NCBI GenBank assembly: GCA_008363265.1
Contig: RHKR01000060.1
Location: 1-9,746 of the forward strand
Direction of reading: 5' to 3'
Origin: Chlorobiota bacterium
Lineage (GTDB): Bacteria; Bacteroidota; Ignavibacteria; Ignavibacteriales; Ignavibacteriaceae
Length of the DNA stretch: 9,746 nt
This document shows, in pieces, positions 1 through 7,393 of this stretch (position 1 is its first letter; every line of letters begins with the position of its first letter). The translations under genes and the position numbers were made by a program. The notes beneath the pieces were generated by a model, which was not told the origin of the DNA, did not search any database, and worked only from the letters and a program-made list of their open reading frames with translations.

Positions 1-31
1 ACTCAAGAACAATTGAAAGGAGAATTTCTTA

Positions 32-106
32 ATGCGCCGCGGCGCACTTGGGTTCTTTTGTTCTTTAGTTCCTCTCCGGGAACTGTATTCCCTCACCTTT
101 TGTTAA
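32..106 (+). CDS. possible 24-residue leader peptide (doubtful)
   Basis: A short frame starts with ATG at 32, nine bases after a good ribosome site (AAAGGAG, 16-22), and ends at TAA 104-106. The peptide would begin MRRGALGFFCS and end with cysteine, giving two Cys in 24 residues. A hairpin (AGTTCC 67-72 pairing with GGAACT 79-84) lies inside it, an arrangement loosely like an attenuator leader. Against this, it lies upstream of the promoter candidate at 124-154, so it would be on the suf transcript only if another promoter lies further upstream. The reading frame may well be chance. Confidence 0.15.
   Translation: MRRGALGFFCSLVPLRELYSLTFC
33..46. repeat. GC-only perfect 14-bp palindrome
   Basis: TGCGCCGCGGCGCA reads the same on both strands with no loop and stands out in an otherwise AT-rich leader. 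It lies about 150 bases before sufB and about 80 before the promoter candidate. It could be a protein-binding dyad or part of the end of an upstream transcription unit. No T-run follows it, so it is not a simple intrinsic terminator. Its function is unknown. Confidence 0.4.
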
Positions 107-123
107 AATTTTTGAAGTTAATC

Positions 124-154
124 TTGACTTTTTTGTATAGATTCGATAAGTTTA
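124..154 (+). promoter_or_regulatory. candidate promoter of the suf operon
   Basis: TTGACT at 124-129 is followed after 20 bases (counted from the TTG) by TAAGTTTA at 147-154. This fits the Bacteroidota housekeeping pattern (TTG, about 17-23 bases, TAnnTTTG) at all but the last base. The same stretch also reads as a weak sigma70-type site, TTGACT-17-TAAGTT. It lies 40 bases upstream of the sufB start in an AT-rich region. No Rrf2/IscR-type dyad is obvious around it. Confidence 0.45.
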
Positions 155-193
155 GATATTGGATTTTGAAATTTTTACACACAAGGAAATTGA

Positions 194-1642
194 ATGAGCA
201 ATACCGAGATCAATGAGATTGAAGAATTAGCGAATCAGGAATACAAATATGGATTCGTAACTGAGATCGATTCTGATACCTTCAAGCCCGGGCTAAATGA
301 AGATGTAATACGTGCTCTTTCTGAGAAGAAAGAGGAGCCTGAATGGATGCTTGAATGGCGTCTGAAGGCTTACCGCCAGTGGCTTAAGATGTATGAACCA
401 CAATGGCCGAATGTTGACTACCCACCCGTTGACTTCCAGGAGATCAGTTACTATTCCGCGCCGAAGCAGAAGAAGAAACTCAACAGTCTTGATGAAGTGG
501 ATCCCGAAATTCTGAGCGCTTTCGAAAAGTTGGGTATCCCCCTCGAAGAGCAGAAACTGCTCGCCAATGTCGCGGTTGATGCCGTGTTCGACTCAGTATC
601 GGTTGCAACCACCTACAAAGAAAAATTAAAAGAGCTCGGTATTATCTTCTGTTCAATGTCAGAAGCGATAAAAGAGCATCCAGATCTTGTAAAGAAGTAT
701 CTTGGTTCGGTTGTTCCGGCCGCTGACAATTTCTACTCAGCCCTCAATTCAGCAGTATTCAGCGACGGTTCATTTGTTTACATCCCGAAAGGTGTGAGAT
801 GCCCGATGGAGCTTTCAACCTACTTTAGGATCAACGCCGCGAATACCGGTCAGTTCGAAAGAACCCTTATCGTGGCCGATGAGTACTCTTATGTGAGCTA
901 CCTCGAAGGTTGTACCGCCCCGATGAGGGACGAAAATCAGCTCCACGCCGCCGTGGTTGAACTTGTGGCAATGGATAACGCCCAGATAAAATACTCGACC
1001 ATTCAGAACTGGTATGCGGGTGACAAGCAGGGTAAAGGCGGTATCTACAATTTTGTTACCAAGCGCGGACTCTGCAAAGGTGTTAACTCGAAGATATCAT
1101 GGACTCAGGTTGAGACCGGTTCAGCGATCACATGGAAATATCCCAGCTGCATCCTCTCCGGCGACAATTCGATAGGTGAGTTCTACTCGGTCGCTGTTAC
1201 CAACAACATGCAGCAGGCCGATACCGGCACGAAGATGATCCACATCGGCAAGAACACCAAAAGCACGATCGTGAGCAAAGGTATCTCGGCCGGATTCAGC
1301 AACAACACGTACCGTGGTCTTGTGAGGATCGGTAAGAAGGCTGAACATGCCAGAAATTACTCGCAGTGCGACTCACTTCTTATCGGCGACAAATGCGGCG
1401 CCCACACGTTCCCATACCTCGAAGTGAGCAATCCTTCAGCTACCGTTGAGCACGAAGCCACCACATCAAAGATCGGTGCCGATCAGATCTTCTATCTGAA
1501 TCAGAGGGGCCTTTCGACCGAGGATGCCGTGAGCATGATCGTGAACGGATATTGTAAGGAAGTGTTCAAGGAACTCCCAATGGAGTTCGCCGTTGAAGCA
1601 ACGAAACTTTTAAGTATCAGCCTCGAAGGCAGTGTAGGTTAA
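194..1642 (+). CDS. sufB: Fe-S cluster assembly scaffold protein SufB
   Basis: SufB is the cytosolic scaffold subunit of the SufBC2D complex, on which the nascent Fe-S cluster is built. The 482-residue length is near that of E. coli SufB (495). Residues expected from the E. coli enzyme are visible: the sulfur-accepting Cys in YLEGCTAP is C240 (E. coli C254), the cluster-ligand Cys in SQCDS is C392 (C405), and E421 in VEHEA matches E434. The beta-helix core ends in the conserved [14 protein letters not shown] segment. The start is set by AAGGAAA at 183-189, seven to eight bases before ATG. It is the first gene of the operon and its stop lies 23 bases before sufC. The identification is secure. 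Confidence 0.97.
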   Translation: MSNTEINEIEELANQEYKYGFVTEIDSDTFKPGLNEDVIRALSEKKEEPEWMLEWRLKAYRQWLKMYEPQWPNVDYPPVDFQEISYYSAPKQKKKLNSLDEVDPEILSAFEKLGIPLEEQKLLANVAVDAVFDSVSVATTYKEKLKELGIIFCSMSEAIKEHPDLVKKYLGSVVPAADNFYSALNSAVFSDGSFVYIPKGVRCPMELSTYFRINAANTGQFERTLIVADEYSYVSYLEGCTAPMRDENQLHAAVVELVAMDNAQIKYSTIQNWYAGDKQGKGGIYNFVTKRGLCKGVNSKISWTQVETGSAITWKYPSCILSGDNSIGEFYSVAVTNNMQQADTGTKMIHIGKNTKSTIVSKGISAGFSNNTYRGLVRIGKKAEHARNYSQCDSLLIGDKCGAHTFPYLEVSNPSATVEHEATTSKIGADQIFYLNQRGLSTEDAVSMIVNGYCKEVFKELPMEFAVEATKLLSISLEGSVG

Positions 1643-1665
1643 TAATTTTGAAAGGAAATGAAAAG

Positions 1666-2430
1666 ATGATCGAGATAAAGAATTTAAGAGCTGCCATCGA
1701 CGGCAAAGAGATTTTAAAGGGCATTAACCTGACCGTGAAACCGGGTGAGGTTCATGCCATCATGGGACCCAACGGTTCCGGAAAAAGCACGCTTGCTCAG
1801 GTACTCGCCGGAAGGGAAGAGTATGAAGTGCTTGAGGGTTCGGTATCCTTCAACGGTAAAGACCTCCTTGACATGGCACCCGAAGACAGGGCCAGAGAGG
1901 GACTGTTCCTCGCGTTCCAGTACCCGATCGAGATCCCCGGTGTTTCGAATGTTAATCTGCTGAAAAACGCCGTTAATGAGATAAAGAAATACAGGGGCGA
2001 AGAGCAGCTTGACGCGATGGACTTCCTTAAGATGATGAAAGAGAAGATGAAACTCGTTGAGATGCCTCAGGATCTCCTTAACCGCTCTGTAAACGAAGGT
2101 TTCTCCGGCGGCGAGAAGAAGAGAAATGAAGTTTTCCAGATGGCAGTACTTGATCCAAAGCTTGCTGTGCTCGATGAAACAGATTCAGGTCTCGATATCG
2201 ATGCCCTCAGGATCGTGGCGAACGGCGTAAACGCGTTAAGAAAAGAGGACAACTCTTTCATCGTTGTTACACACTATCAGAGACTGCTCGACTACATCGT
2301 ACCTGATTTCGTGCATGTTCTTTACAAGGGCAGGATCATCAAGTCGGGCGACAAATCACTCGCTCTCTTCCTCGAAGAAAAGGGGTATGACTGGGTGAAA
2401 GATCATGTTGACGAATTCATGGCAGTGTAA
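1666..2430 (+). CDS. sufC: SUF system ATPase SufC
   Basis: SufC is the ABC-type ATPase of SufBC2D. ATP-driven dimerisation remodels SufB-SufD and exposes the cluster-assembly site. The 254-residue protein shows Walker A GPNGSGKST (G34-T42, with K40), the ABC signature SGGEKKRNE, Walker B LAVLDETDSGLD, and the H-loop VVTHYQR. EKKRNE and ETDSGLD are typical of SufC and differ from transporter ATPases. There are no membrane segments. I chose the ATG at 1666, preceded by AAAGGAAA at 1651-1658; a longer frame from TTG 1648 would add six residues but covers the ribosome site. sufD follows after 12 bases. Confidence 0.97.
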   Translation: MIEIKNLRAAIDGKEILKGINLTVKPGEVHAIMGPNGSGKSTLAQVLAGREEYEVLEGSVSFNGKDLLDMAPEDRAREGLFLAFQYPIEIPGVSNVNLLKNAVNEIKKYRGEEQLDAMDFLKMMKEKMKLVEMPQDLLNRSVNEGFSGGEKKRNEVFQMAVLDPKLAVLDETDSGLDIDALRIVANGVNALRKEDNSFIVVTHYQRLLDYIVPDFVHVLYKGRIIKSGDKSLALFLEEKGYDWVKDHVDEFMAV

Positions 2431-2442
2431 GGCGGTCAACAG

Positions 2443-3756
2443 ATGAGCAACACAGCAGAATTCAAAAAATGGTATGCCGAGAGCTTCAAGAAGTTCGAAG
2501 CCAATCTTAACGGTGAGAGTAAACTTCCGATACATCAGACACGGAAGGTAGCCCTCGAGAAATTTCTTGAACTCAAGTTCCCGACCCTGAAGGATGAAGA
2601 GTGGAAGTACACTAATGTTACCCCGATACTTGCCCACAAGTTCGACGATATCATAGTGAATGTACCCACGGCACCGAAGATCGATCTTGAGAAATACCTC
2701 TTCAACAGGGAAAACTTTTACACTATCGTTTTCATAAACGGCGTTTATGATTCCGCGAATTCAGATGAAGTGGATGCCCCCGGCATAACCCTCTGCAATC
2801 TGAAGACCGCGATAGTGAAGTATCCTGAAGAGGTTAACAACTACATCGGCAAGTTCGCGAAGATCGAAAACAGCATCTTCACGGCGCTTTCTACCGCCTA
2901 CATCAACGATGGTGTATTCCTGAAAGTAAAATCGGGCAAGGCGCTTGATAAACCGGTTCAGGTTCTCTATGTGAACTCGGGCGGCGACAACCTCCTGATC
3001 CAGCCGAGGAACCTCTTCGTTATCGGAAAGAATGCCATCGCCAAAGTGGTTGAATCTTACTACGCCGAAGGTGACAGCGTTTACTTCACCAACTCGGTTA
3101 CTGAAACATATGTCGATGAGCACGGTATTCTCGAGCATGTAAAAATACAGGAAGAGAGTGAGAAGGCATTCCACATCTCAACCACTGAGATCGATGTTGA
3201 GAGAGAGAGCAATTACTCCTCATATAACATCAACTTCGGCGGAACGCTCGTTAGAAACGATCTTAACGCCCGCTTCAACGGCGAGTATGGTCACGTAACC
3301 CTGAACGGACTCTACCTCGGCCATGGCGAGCAGCACATCGATAACCACACGCTTATCGATCACGCGATGCCTAACTGCGAGAGCCATGAGATGTACAAAG
3401 GCGTTCTTGACGACTCAAGCCGCGCCGTCTTCAACGGCAAGGTCTATGTGAAGAAAGATGCACAGAAGACCAACGCGTTCCAGGAGAACAAGAACGTTAT
3501 CCTTTCAGATGACGCGCGGGTCGACACCAAACCGCAGCTCGAGATCTTCGCCGACGATGTAAAATGTTCGCACGGCGCGACGATCGGAAGACTCAGCGGA
3601 GAGTCACTCTTCTACCTGAGAGCCCGCGGGATCGGTGAGGAACTCGCCAAAGCAATGATAATAAATGCCTTTGCCAACGATGCTGTACATACGATCTCGA
3701 TCGATGAGGTCAGAGGGCGTATCGAAGACCGTGTCGCGGTAAAGCTGAGCAAATAA
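2443..3756 (+). CDS. sufD: Fe-S cluster assembly protein SufD
   Basis: SufD is a SufB paralogue that forms the SufB-SufD heterodimer and takes part in iron acquisition and cluster formation at the subunit interface. The protein has 437 residues, near the usual length. The diagnostic segment is DDVKCSHGATIGRL, with C375 and H377 corresponding to E. coli C358 and H360. The end of the beta-helix and the C-terminal helical domain (LFYLRARGI, then LAKAMIINAFAND) follow. The N-terminal domain holds the typical DEEWKYTN motif. The ribosome site AAGGCGGT (2429-2436) overlaps the sufC stop, consistent with translational coupling. The reading frame is intact. Confidence 0.96.
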   Translation: MSNTAEFKKWYAESFKKFEANLNGESKLPIHQTRKVALEKFLELKFPTLKDEEWKYTNVTPILAHKFDDIIVNVPTAPKIDLEKYLFNRENFYTIVFINGVYDSANSDEVDAPGITLCNLKTAIVKYPEEVNNYIGKFAKIENSIFTALSTAYINDGVFLKVKSGKALDKPVQVLYVNSGGDNLLIQPRNLFVIGKNAIAKVVESYYAEGDSVYFTNSVTETYVDEHGILEHVKIQEESEKAFHISTTEIDVERESNYSSYNINFGGTLVRNDLNARFNGEYGHVTLNGLYLGHGEQHIDNHTLIDHAMPNCESHEMYKGVLDDSSRAVFNGKVYVKKDAQKTNAFQENKNVILSDDARVDTKPQLEIFADDVKCSHGATIGRLSGESLFYLRARGIGEELAKAMIINAFANDAVHTISIDEVRGRIEDRVAVKLSK

Positions 3757-3769
3757 AGAAGAAAATTAA

Positions 3770-5020
3770 ATGACCGAAGAAACAACCACGACGGTTAATA
3801 CACAATTCGATATTGAGAGGATCAGGAAAGATTTCCCGGTCCTCCATCAGTCGGTACACGGAAAACCGCTCGTATATCTCGACAACGCAGCAACCACCCA
3901 GAAGCCTCAGCAGGTGATCGATGTACTTTCGGATTACTACAAAGGCTACAATTCGAACATTCACCGGGGGGTTCACCTCCTCAGCCAGAAGGCTACCGAT
4001 GAGTATGAAAAAGCCCGTGTGAAAGTTCAGCACTTCCTGAACGCGCCTAAAACCAAAGAGGTGATCTTTGTAAGGGGAACCACCGAGGGGATCAACCTTG
4101 TGGCCAACTCATATGGCAGGAAGTTTATTAAAGAAGGTGACGAGATAATCGTCTCTGAAATGGAGCACCACTCCAACATTGTTCCCTGGCAGATGCTTTG
4201 TGAGGTCACCGGCGCGAAACTCAAAGTGATCCCCGTTAACGATAACGGTGAACTGATAATGGATGAGTTCAGAAACCTCCTCAACGAAAAGACTAAAATC
4301 GTTTCCGTTGTTCATGCCTCAAACACCCTTGGGACGGAAAATCCTGTTGAAGAGATAACGAGACTCGCGCACGAGGCCGGTGCCAAGGTGCTTATAGACG
4401 GCGCGCAGGCTGTGCAGCACTTCAAAGTTGATGTACAGGCGATCGGTTGCGACTTCTATGTTTTTTCGGGTCATAAACTTTACGGTCCGACCGGCATCGG
4501 CGCGCTGTGGGGAAAGGAAGAACTCCTTCAGCAGATGCCCCCATGGCAGGGTGGCGGTGACATGATCGTTTCCGTAACTTTCGATAAGACGATCTATAAC
4601 GAGCTCCCGTACAAGTTCGAAGGGGGAACCCCCAACATTGCCGATACCATCGGATTGGGATACGCCATCGACTATGTGAACGGAATCGGACTTGACGCGA
4701 TCAGAGTTTATGAGAGTGAACTTTATCGCTATATGGAACAGACATTCAACGCGATCGAAGGTGTAACCCTCGTGGGAAATGCCGCGCACAAGAGCAGCGT
4801 GTTCTCTTTCAAACTCGAAGGTGTTCACCCTCATGACGTCGGTACAATTATGGACATGGAAGGCGTGGCGATCAGAACCGGACACATGTGCACGCAACCG
4901 GTAATGAAAAGGTTCGGAGTTCCGGCTCTTTCGAGGGCATCCATTGGATTTTACAATACAAAAGAAGATATCGACCGCGCCGCGGCCGCTATAAAGAAAG
5001 TTATTGAGGTTTTTGCCTGA
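3770..5020 (+). CDS. sufS: cysteine desulfurase SufS (group II)
   Basis: SufS is a PLP-dependent cysteine desulfurase. It converts L-cysteine to L-alanine and holds the sulfur as a persulfide for transfer to SufU or SufE. The 416-residue protein has the PLP Schiff-base lysine in SGHKLYGPTG (K236) and the persulfide cysteine in RTGHMCTQP (C374). Both are offset by 10 from E. coli SufS K226 and C364, in line with a slightly longer N-terminus. LVYLDNAATTQKP, EMEHHSNIVPW and DGAQAVQH are also group II hallmarks. The ribosome site is weak (AAGAAGAAAA, 3759-3768), suggesting coupling to sufD 13 bases upstream. Its stop overlaps the sufU start (TGATG). Confidence 0.96.
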   Translation: MTEETTTTVNTQFDIERIRKDFPVLHQSVHGKPLVYLDNAATTQKPQQVIDVLSDYYKGYNSNIHRGVHLLSQKATDEYEKARVKVQHFLNAPKTKEVIFVRGTTEGINLVANSYGRKFIKEGDEIIVSEMEHHSNIVPWQMLCEVTGAKLKVIPVNDNGELIMDEFRNLLNEKTKIVSVVHASNTLGTENPVEEITRLAHEAGAKVLIDGAQAVQHFKVDVQAIGCDFYVFSGHKLYGPTGIGALWGKEELLQQMPPWQGGGDMIVSVTFDKTIYNELPYKFEGGTPNIADTIGLGYAIDYVNGIGLDAIRVYESELYRYMEQTFNAIEGVTLVGNAAHKSSVFSFKLEGVHPHDVGTIMDMEGVAIRTGHMCTQPVMKRFGVPALSRASIGFYNTKEDIDRAAAAIKKVIEVFA

Positions 5021-5475
5021 TGAACGACGAATTAAAAGATATCTATCAGCAGGTGATCCTCGATCACAACAAAAATCCGAGGAATTTCAGAAAAATTGAG
5101 ATCCCTTCCCACCATTCCGAGGGGTTGAACCCCCTTTGCGGCGACCATGTCTGGGTTTATCTCAATGTGGTTGACGGCGTGATAAAAGACATTTCGTTCG
5201 AGGGGAACGGTTGCGCCATCTCAAAGTCATCGGCGTCGATAATGACCGCCGAACTTAAGGGTAAAACAGTCGCGGAAGCGGAAGACCTTTTCGGGAAATT
5301 CCACGATCTCGTGACCGGTAAACTTACCGATGAAGAGGTGATCGAGGAGATGGGAAAACTCGGAATTTTTCAGGGAGTAAGGGATTTTCCGGTAAGGGTG
5401 AAATGCGCGAGTCTGCCTTGGCATACAATGCACGCCGCGCTTCACAGTCAAGATACAGCAGTCAGTACGGAGTGA
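5020..5475 (+). CDS. sufU: SufU-type sulfur relay protein (NifU/IscU fold)
   Basis: SufU accepts persulfide sulfur from SufS through a zinc-bound cysteine site, in the same role as SufE in other SUF systems. The 151-residue protein has the three cysteines and the aspartate in SufU context: PLCGDH (C40, D42), GNGCAIS (C65) and VKCASLPWHTM (C129). The stretch of about 20 residues before the last Cys (DEEVIEEMGKLGIFQGVRDFP) separates SufU from IscU. The extreme C-terminus is short and polar. It overlaps the sufS stop by one base. No sufE gene is in the window, which fits a SufS-SufU pair. Confidence 0.93.
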   Translation: MNDELKDIYQQVILDHNKNPRNFRKIEIPSHHSEGLNPLCGDHVWVYLNVVDGVIKDISFEGNGCAISKSSASIMTAELKGKTVAEAEDLFGKFHDLVTGKLTDEEVIEEMGKLGIFQGVRDFPVRVKCASLPWHTMHAALHSQDTAVSTE

Positions 5476-5478
5476 CCT

Positions 5479-5799
5479 GTGACCAGAGAAAACATTGAAG
5501 TTTTGCAAGACAAAGTAATAGCCACACTTAAAACCATCTACGATCCCGAGATCCCTGTTGATATCTGGGAGCTTGGCCTCATCTATCACCTTAAGTTCGA
5601 CCTTGAAGGCAACCTGGTGGTTGAAATGACGCTTACAAGCCCCATGTGTCCCGTTGCTGAAAGCCTCCCCGCCGAGGTTGAAACGAAACTTAAGGGGATA
5701 GAAGGGATAAATGATGTGAAGATAAAGCTCGTCTTTGAACCGCCATGGGACAAGGATATGATGAGCGAAGTGGCGCAACTGGAACTCGGGTTCCTTTGA
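5479..5799 (+). CDS. sufT: DUF59/MIP18-family Fe-S maturation factor (SufT-like)
   Basis: Proteins of this family help insert or mature Fe-S clusters; SufT homologues are often the last suf gene. The 106-residue protein is a single DUF59 domain with DPEIPVDIWELGLIY near residues 15-30, the conserved Cys in TSPMCPVAESLP (C57), and the terminal FEPPWDKDMM motif. The start is GTG 5479, supported by ACGGAG (5467-5472) inside the end of sufU; no ATG lies near the start. It sits three bases after sufU, so it is almost certainly in the same transcript. The second DUF59 gene in this window (7521-7829) is a distinct paralogue. Confidence 0.88.
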   Translation: MTRENIEVLQDKVIATLKTIYDPEIPVDIWELGLIYHLKFDLEGNLVVEMTLTSPMCPVAESLPAEVETKLKGIEGINDVKIKLVFEPPWDKDMMSEVAQLELGFL

Positions 5800-5807
5800 T
5801 TTTTAAC

Positions 5808-5845
5808 CTGCCTAAAGGCAGAGATTCAAGAATAAGCATTAGCTT
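5808..5845 (+). promoter_or_regulatory. two small dyads before the bacilliredoxin gene
   Basis: The 60-base gap between the DUF59 and bacilliredoxin genes holds CTGCC-TAAA-GGCAG (5808-5821) and AAGC-ATTA-GCTT (5834-5845). Neither is followed by a T-run, so they are not good terminators. The second begins with ATAAGCA (5833-5839, one base outside the dyad), which recurs at the core of the large inverted repeat before the Rrf2 gene. It could be a weaker site for the same regulator, or the stems may be mRNA processing structures. Confidence 0.3.
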
Positions 5846-5859
5846 GGAAGGAAATAGTT

Positions 5860-6390
5860 ATGTTAAACGCTTATAAACCCCCAATGTACGATCAGGAAGC
5901 TGTTCAGCCCTTCAGGGATGAGCTCGTGGCCGTGGGATTTGAGGAAGCATTAACCCCGGATCAGGTTGAGGACGCGATCCTTAACAACCCGGGAAAGACA
6001 GTACTCTTCATGATCAATTCAGTATGCGGATGTGCAGCGGGTTCAGCGAGACCGGGCGTCTCCCTCGCTCTTCAGCACAGGATCATCCCTGATAAACTTT
6101 ATACGGTTTTTGCCGGACAGGAGAGGGATGCCGTGGATAAGCTGAGATCATTTGTTAAAGGTTTTCCGCCTTCTTCACCATCAGTTGCACTTTTCAAGGA
6201 TGGTGAAGTTGCCTACTTCATGCCGAGACTCAATATTGAAGGTTTTTCGGCCGGACAGATCGCTCAGGAACTGATGGTCGTCTTCGAGAAGCACTGCTCA
6301 TCCCAGGGCCCGTCAATTCCTCCGGAGGCCTTTGAGAAAGTTTTACACGCAAAGATGTGCGGCTCAAAGATACCGGTGTATAAAGGATAG
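5860..6390 (+). CDS. bacilliredoxin, BrxA/BrxB (YphP/YqiW) family, with C-terminal Cys tail
   Basis: Bacilliredoxins are thioredoxin-fold proteins that remove bacillithiol from S-bacillithiolated proteins. The family hallmark NSVCGCAAGSARPG is present, with the CGC active site at C56-G57-C58. The N-terminal MYDQEAVQPFRDEL and the later PPSSPSVALFKDGE also fit. The ribosome site AAGGAAA precedes ATG 5860. The protein has 176 residues, whereas family members are usually about 140. The extra part runs from about residue 142 and adds C146 and C167 (HCSSQGPSIPP and AKMCGSKIP). It probably belongs to the suf transcript or its own small unit, suggesting thiol-redox protection of Fe-S assembly. The family call is firm; the tail's function is unknown. 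Confidence 0.88.
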   Translation: MLNAYKPPMYDQEAVQPFRDELVAVGFEEALTPDQVEDAILNNPGKTVLFMINSVCGCAAGSARPGVSLALQHRIIPDKLYTVFAGQERDAVDKLRSFVKGFPPSSPSVALFKDGEVAYFMPRLNIEGFSAGQIAQELMVVFEKHCSSQGPSIPPEAFEKVLHAKMCGSKIPVYKG

Positions 6391-6405
6391 TAACGATAAA
6401 TATTC

Positions 6406-6446
6406 GAGTATGGTCCATAAGCAGGCAATGCTTATGGATCATATTC
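6406..6446 (+). promoter_or_regulatory. 18-bp-arm inverted repeat before the Rrf2 gene (candidate operator)
   Basis: The left arm GAGTATGGTCCATAAGCA (6406-6423) and right arm TGCTTATGGATCATATTC (6429-6446) flank a GGCAA loop. Sixteen of 18 positions are complementary and the other two would be G-U pairs in RNA. The perfect core is CCATAAGCA / TGCTTATGG. It ends 17 bases before the regulator's ATG. No T-run follows on the + strand, so an intrinsic terminator is unlikely. A regulator binding its own promoter is the simplest reading; an mRNA hairpin controlling translation is the alternative. Confidence 0.6.
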
Positions 6447-6463
6447 AAATTTAATGGAATAAA

Positions 6464-6964
6464 ATGAAATTCAGCTCACAAGAAGAATATGGTTTACGAC
6501 TGCTCCTCAGGATAGCGAAGAACTCGCAAGGGGAGGGTATGACCATTCCCGAACTTGCCGAGGCTGAGGGGTTAAGCACAGCCAATGCTGCTAAACTTCT
6601 AAGGATTCTCCGGATGGGTGGCTATATCGATTCTGAAAGGGGACAGAGGGGTGGGTATAAACTCTCCCGGACTCCCGATAAGATACTTGTTGCTGATGTA
6701 ATGACCGATCTTGGGGGTAAACTTTTCGACAACACCTTCTGCACCGATCACTCAGGGATGGATCTGGCCTGCACTCACGAGATCGACTGCTCGGTCCGCT
6801 CCCTATGGAGCATGATCCAGCGCGTGGTTGACGGAGTTCTGAAGCAGACCACTCTCGCAGACCTTATGATCAACGAGCAGCACCTCAACTCAAAACTCAC
6901 TCCCGTTGCCGCCGATGCCATTGATGCATTCACAGCGGTGAAAGAGATAAAACTATCACTTTAA
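6464..6964 (+). CDS. Rrf2-family transcriptional regulator with three conserved-type Cys
   Basis: Rrf2 proteins (IscR, NsrR, SufR-like, RsrR) are dimeric winged-helix regulators, many sensing Fe-S status, NO or redox through a bound cluster. The 166-residue protein begins with the canonical MKFSSQEEYGLRLLLRIA helix, then the helix-turn-helix (TIPELAEAEGLSTANAAKLLRILR) and the wing (SERGQRGGYKLSR). The cysteines are C93, C103 and C109, i.e. C-x9-C-x5-C, compared with C-x5-C-x5-C in IscR. The second interval matches and the first is longer. The ribosome site is poor (TGGAA). Its position between the suf block and the - strand cluster, behind a large dyad, suggests self-regulation and control of one or both sides. 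The ligand is unproven. Confidence 0.9.
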   Translation: MKFSSQEEYGLRLLLRIAKNSQGEGMTIPELAEAEGLSTANAAKLLRILRMGGYIDSERGQRGGYKLSRTPDKILVADVMTDLGGKLFDNTFCTDHSGMDLACTHEIDCSVRSLWSMIQRVVDGVLKQTTLADLMINEQHLNSKLTPVAADAIDAFTAVKEIKLSL

Positions 6965-7012
6965 AATAAAAAGACCGCCGTCAAAGCCGCCGAAGCAGCC
7001 TCAACGCCGGTC
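6963..7012 (-). terminator. intrinsic terminator of the cupin gene
   Basis: On the - strand an outer stem GACCGGCG / CGGCGGTC (7 of 8 pairs) encloses an inner stem GAGGCTGC-TTCG-GCGGCTTT with a UUCG tetraloop, and TTTTTATTTT follows at once. This is a good intrinsic terminator for transcription coming from the cupin side. On the + strand no T-run follows, so it is not a clear terminator for the Rrf2 gene. Confidence 0.75.
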
Positions 7013-7027
7013 AAAATAATTACCGGA

Positions 7028-7345
7028 TCAGCCTTTTATCATTATCAGCATCATCTTGGTTTTCTCCAGTGCCACGAGTCCGTGAGGGACATTGGCAGGG
7101 AGTTTGATGATCATTCCTGAATCCACAACATAAGGCTCGCCGCCTATCTTGATCTCCATTTTACCTTCGACGATGTTAACGAGGGCTTCGTATGGAGAGG
7201 TGTGTTCAGTAAGGTTTTCATCCTTGTCGAAAGCAAACAGGGTTACATTTCCTGAAGCGTTCTTGATGAGCTGACGGCTTACGATCGCGCTGTCTGAATA
7301 AGTAACGAGTCCGGCCAGGTTGCCGTTTAAGTCTGTAGTTGCCAT
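7028..7345 (-). CDS. small single-domain cupin protein
   Basis: This 105-residue protein is a single cupin_2 beta-barrel. Motif 1 is present as EHTSPYEALVNIVEGKMEIKIGG and motif 2 ends in LPANVPHGL. Candidate metal ligands are H48, E53 and H88. Only one His is visible in motif 1, as in several small cupins, so metal binding may be weak. There is no signal peptide or membrane segment. The start ATG at 7345 follows AAAGGAA (7354-7360 on the - strand). It is the last - strand gene before the terminator at 6963-7012, and the tandem-repeat block separates it from the DUF59 gene upstream. Substrate and reaction are unknown; sensor or dioxygenase-like roles are both possible. Confidence 0.82.
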   Translation of the reverse strand: MATTDLNGNLAGLVTYSDSAIVSRQLIKNASGNVTLFAFDKDENLTEHTSPYEALVNIVEGKMEIKIGGEPYVVDSGMIIKLPANVPHGLVALEKTKMMLIMIKG

Positions 7346-7393
7346 AATTTTTATTCCTTTAATTAATCAATTCAATTGTTCCACGGTTTATCC

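Noticed and set aside
13..216. 67-residue frame from TTG 13 overlapping the sufB start
   Set aside because: It has a TTG start with no suitably spaced ribosome site, no recognisable domain, overlaps sufB by 23 bases, and runs across the promoter candidate.
1648..1665. Longer SufC start at TTG 1648
   Set aside because: It would add six residues across the AAAGGAAA ribosome site; ATG 1666 gives the standard SufC N-terminus.
4319..4897. 192-residue - strand frame
   Set aside because: It lies entirely antisense to sufS, whose catalytic motifs are intact.
6406..6446. Inverted repeat as intrinsic terminator of the bacilliredoxin gene
   Set aside because: The right arm is followed by AAATTTAAT rather than a T-run, and the stem is AT-rich.
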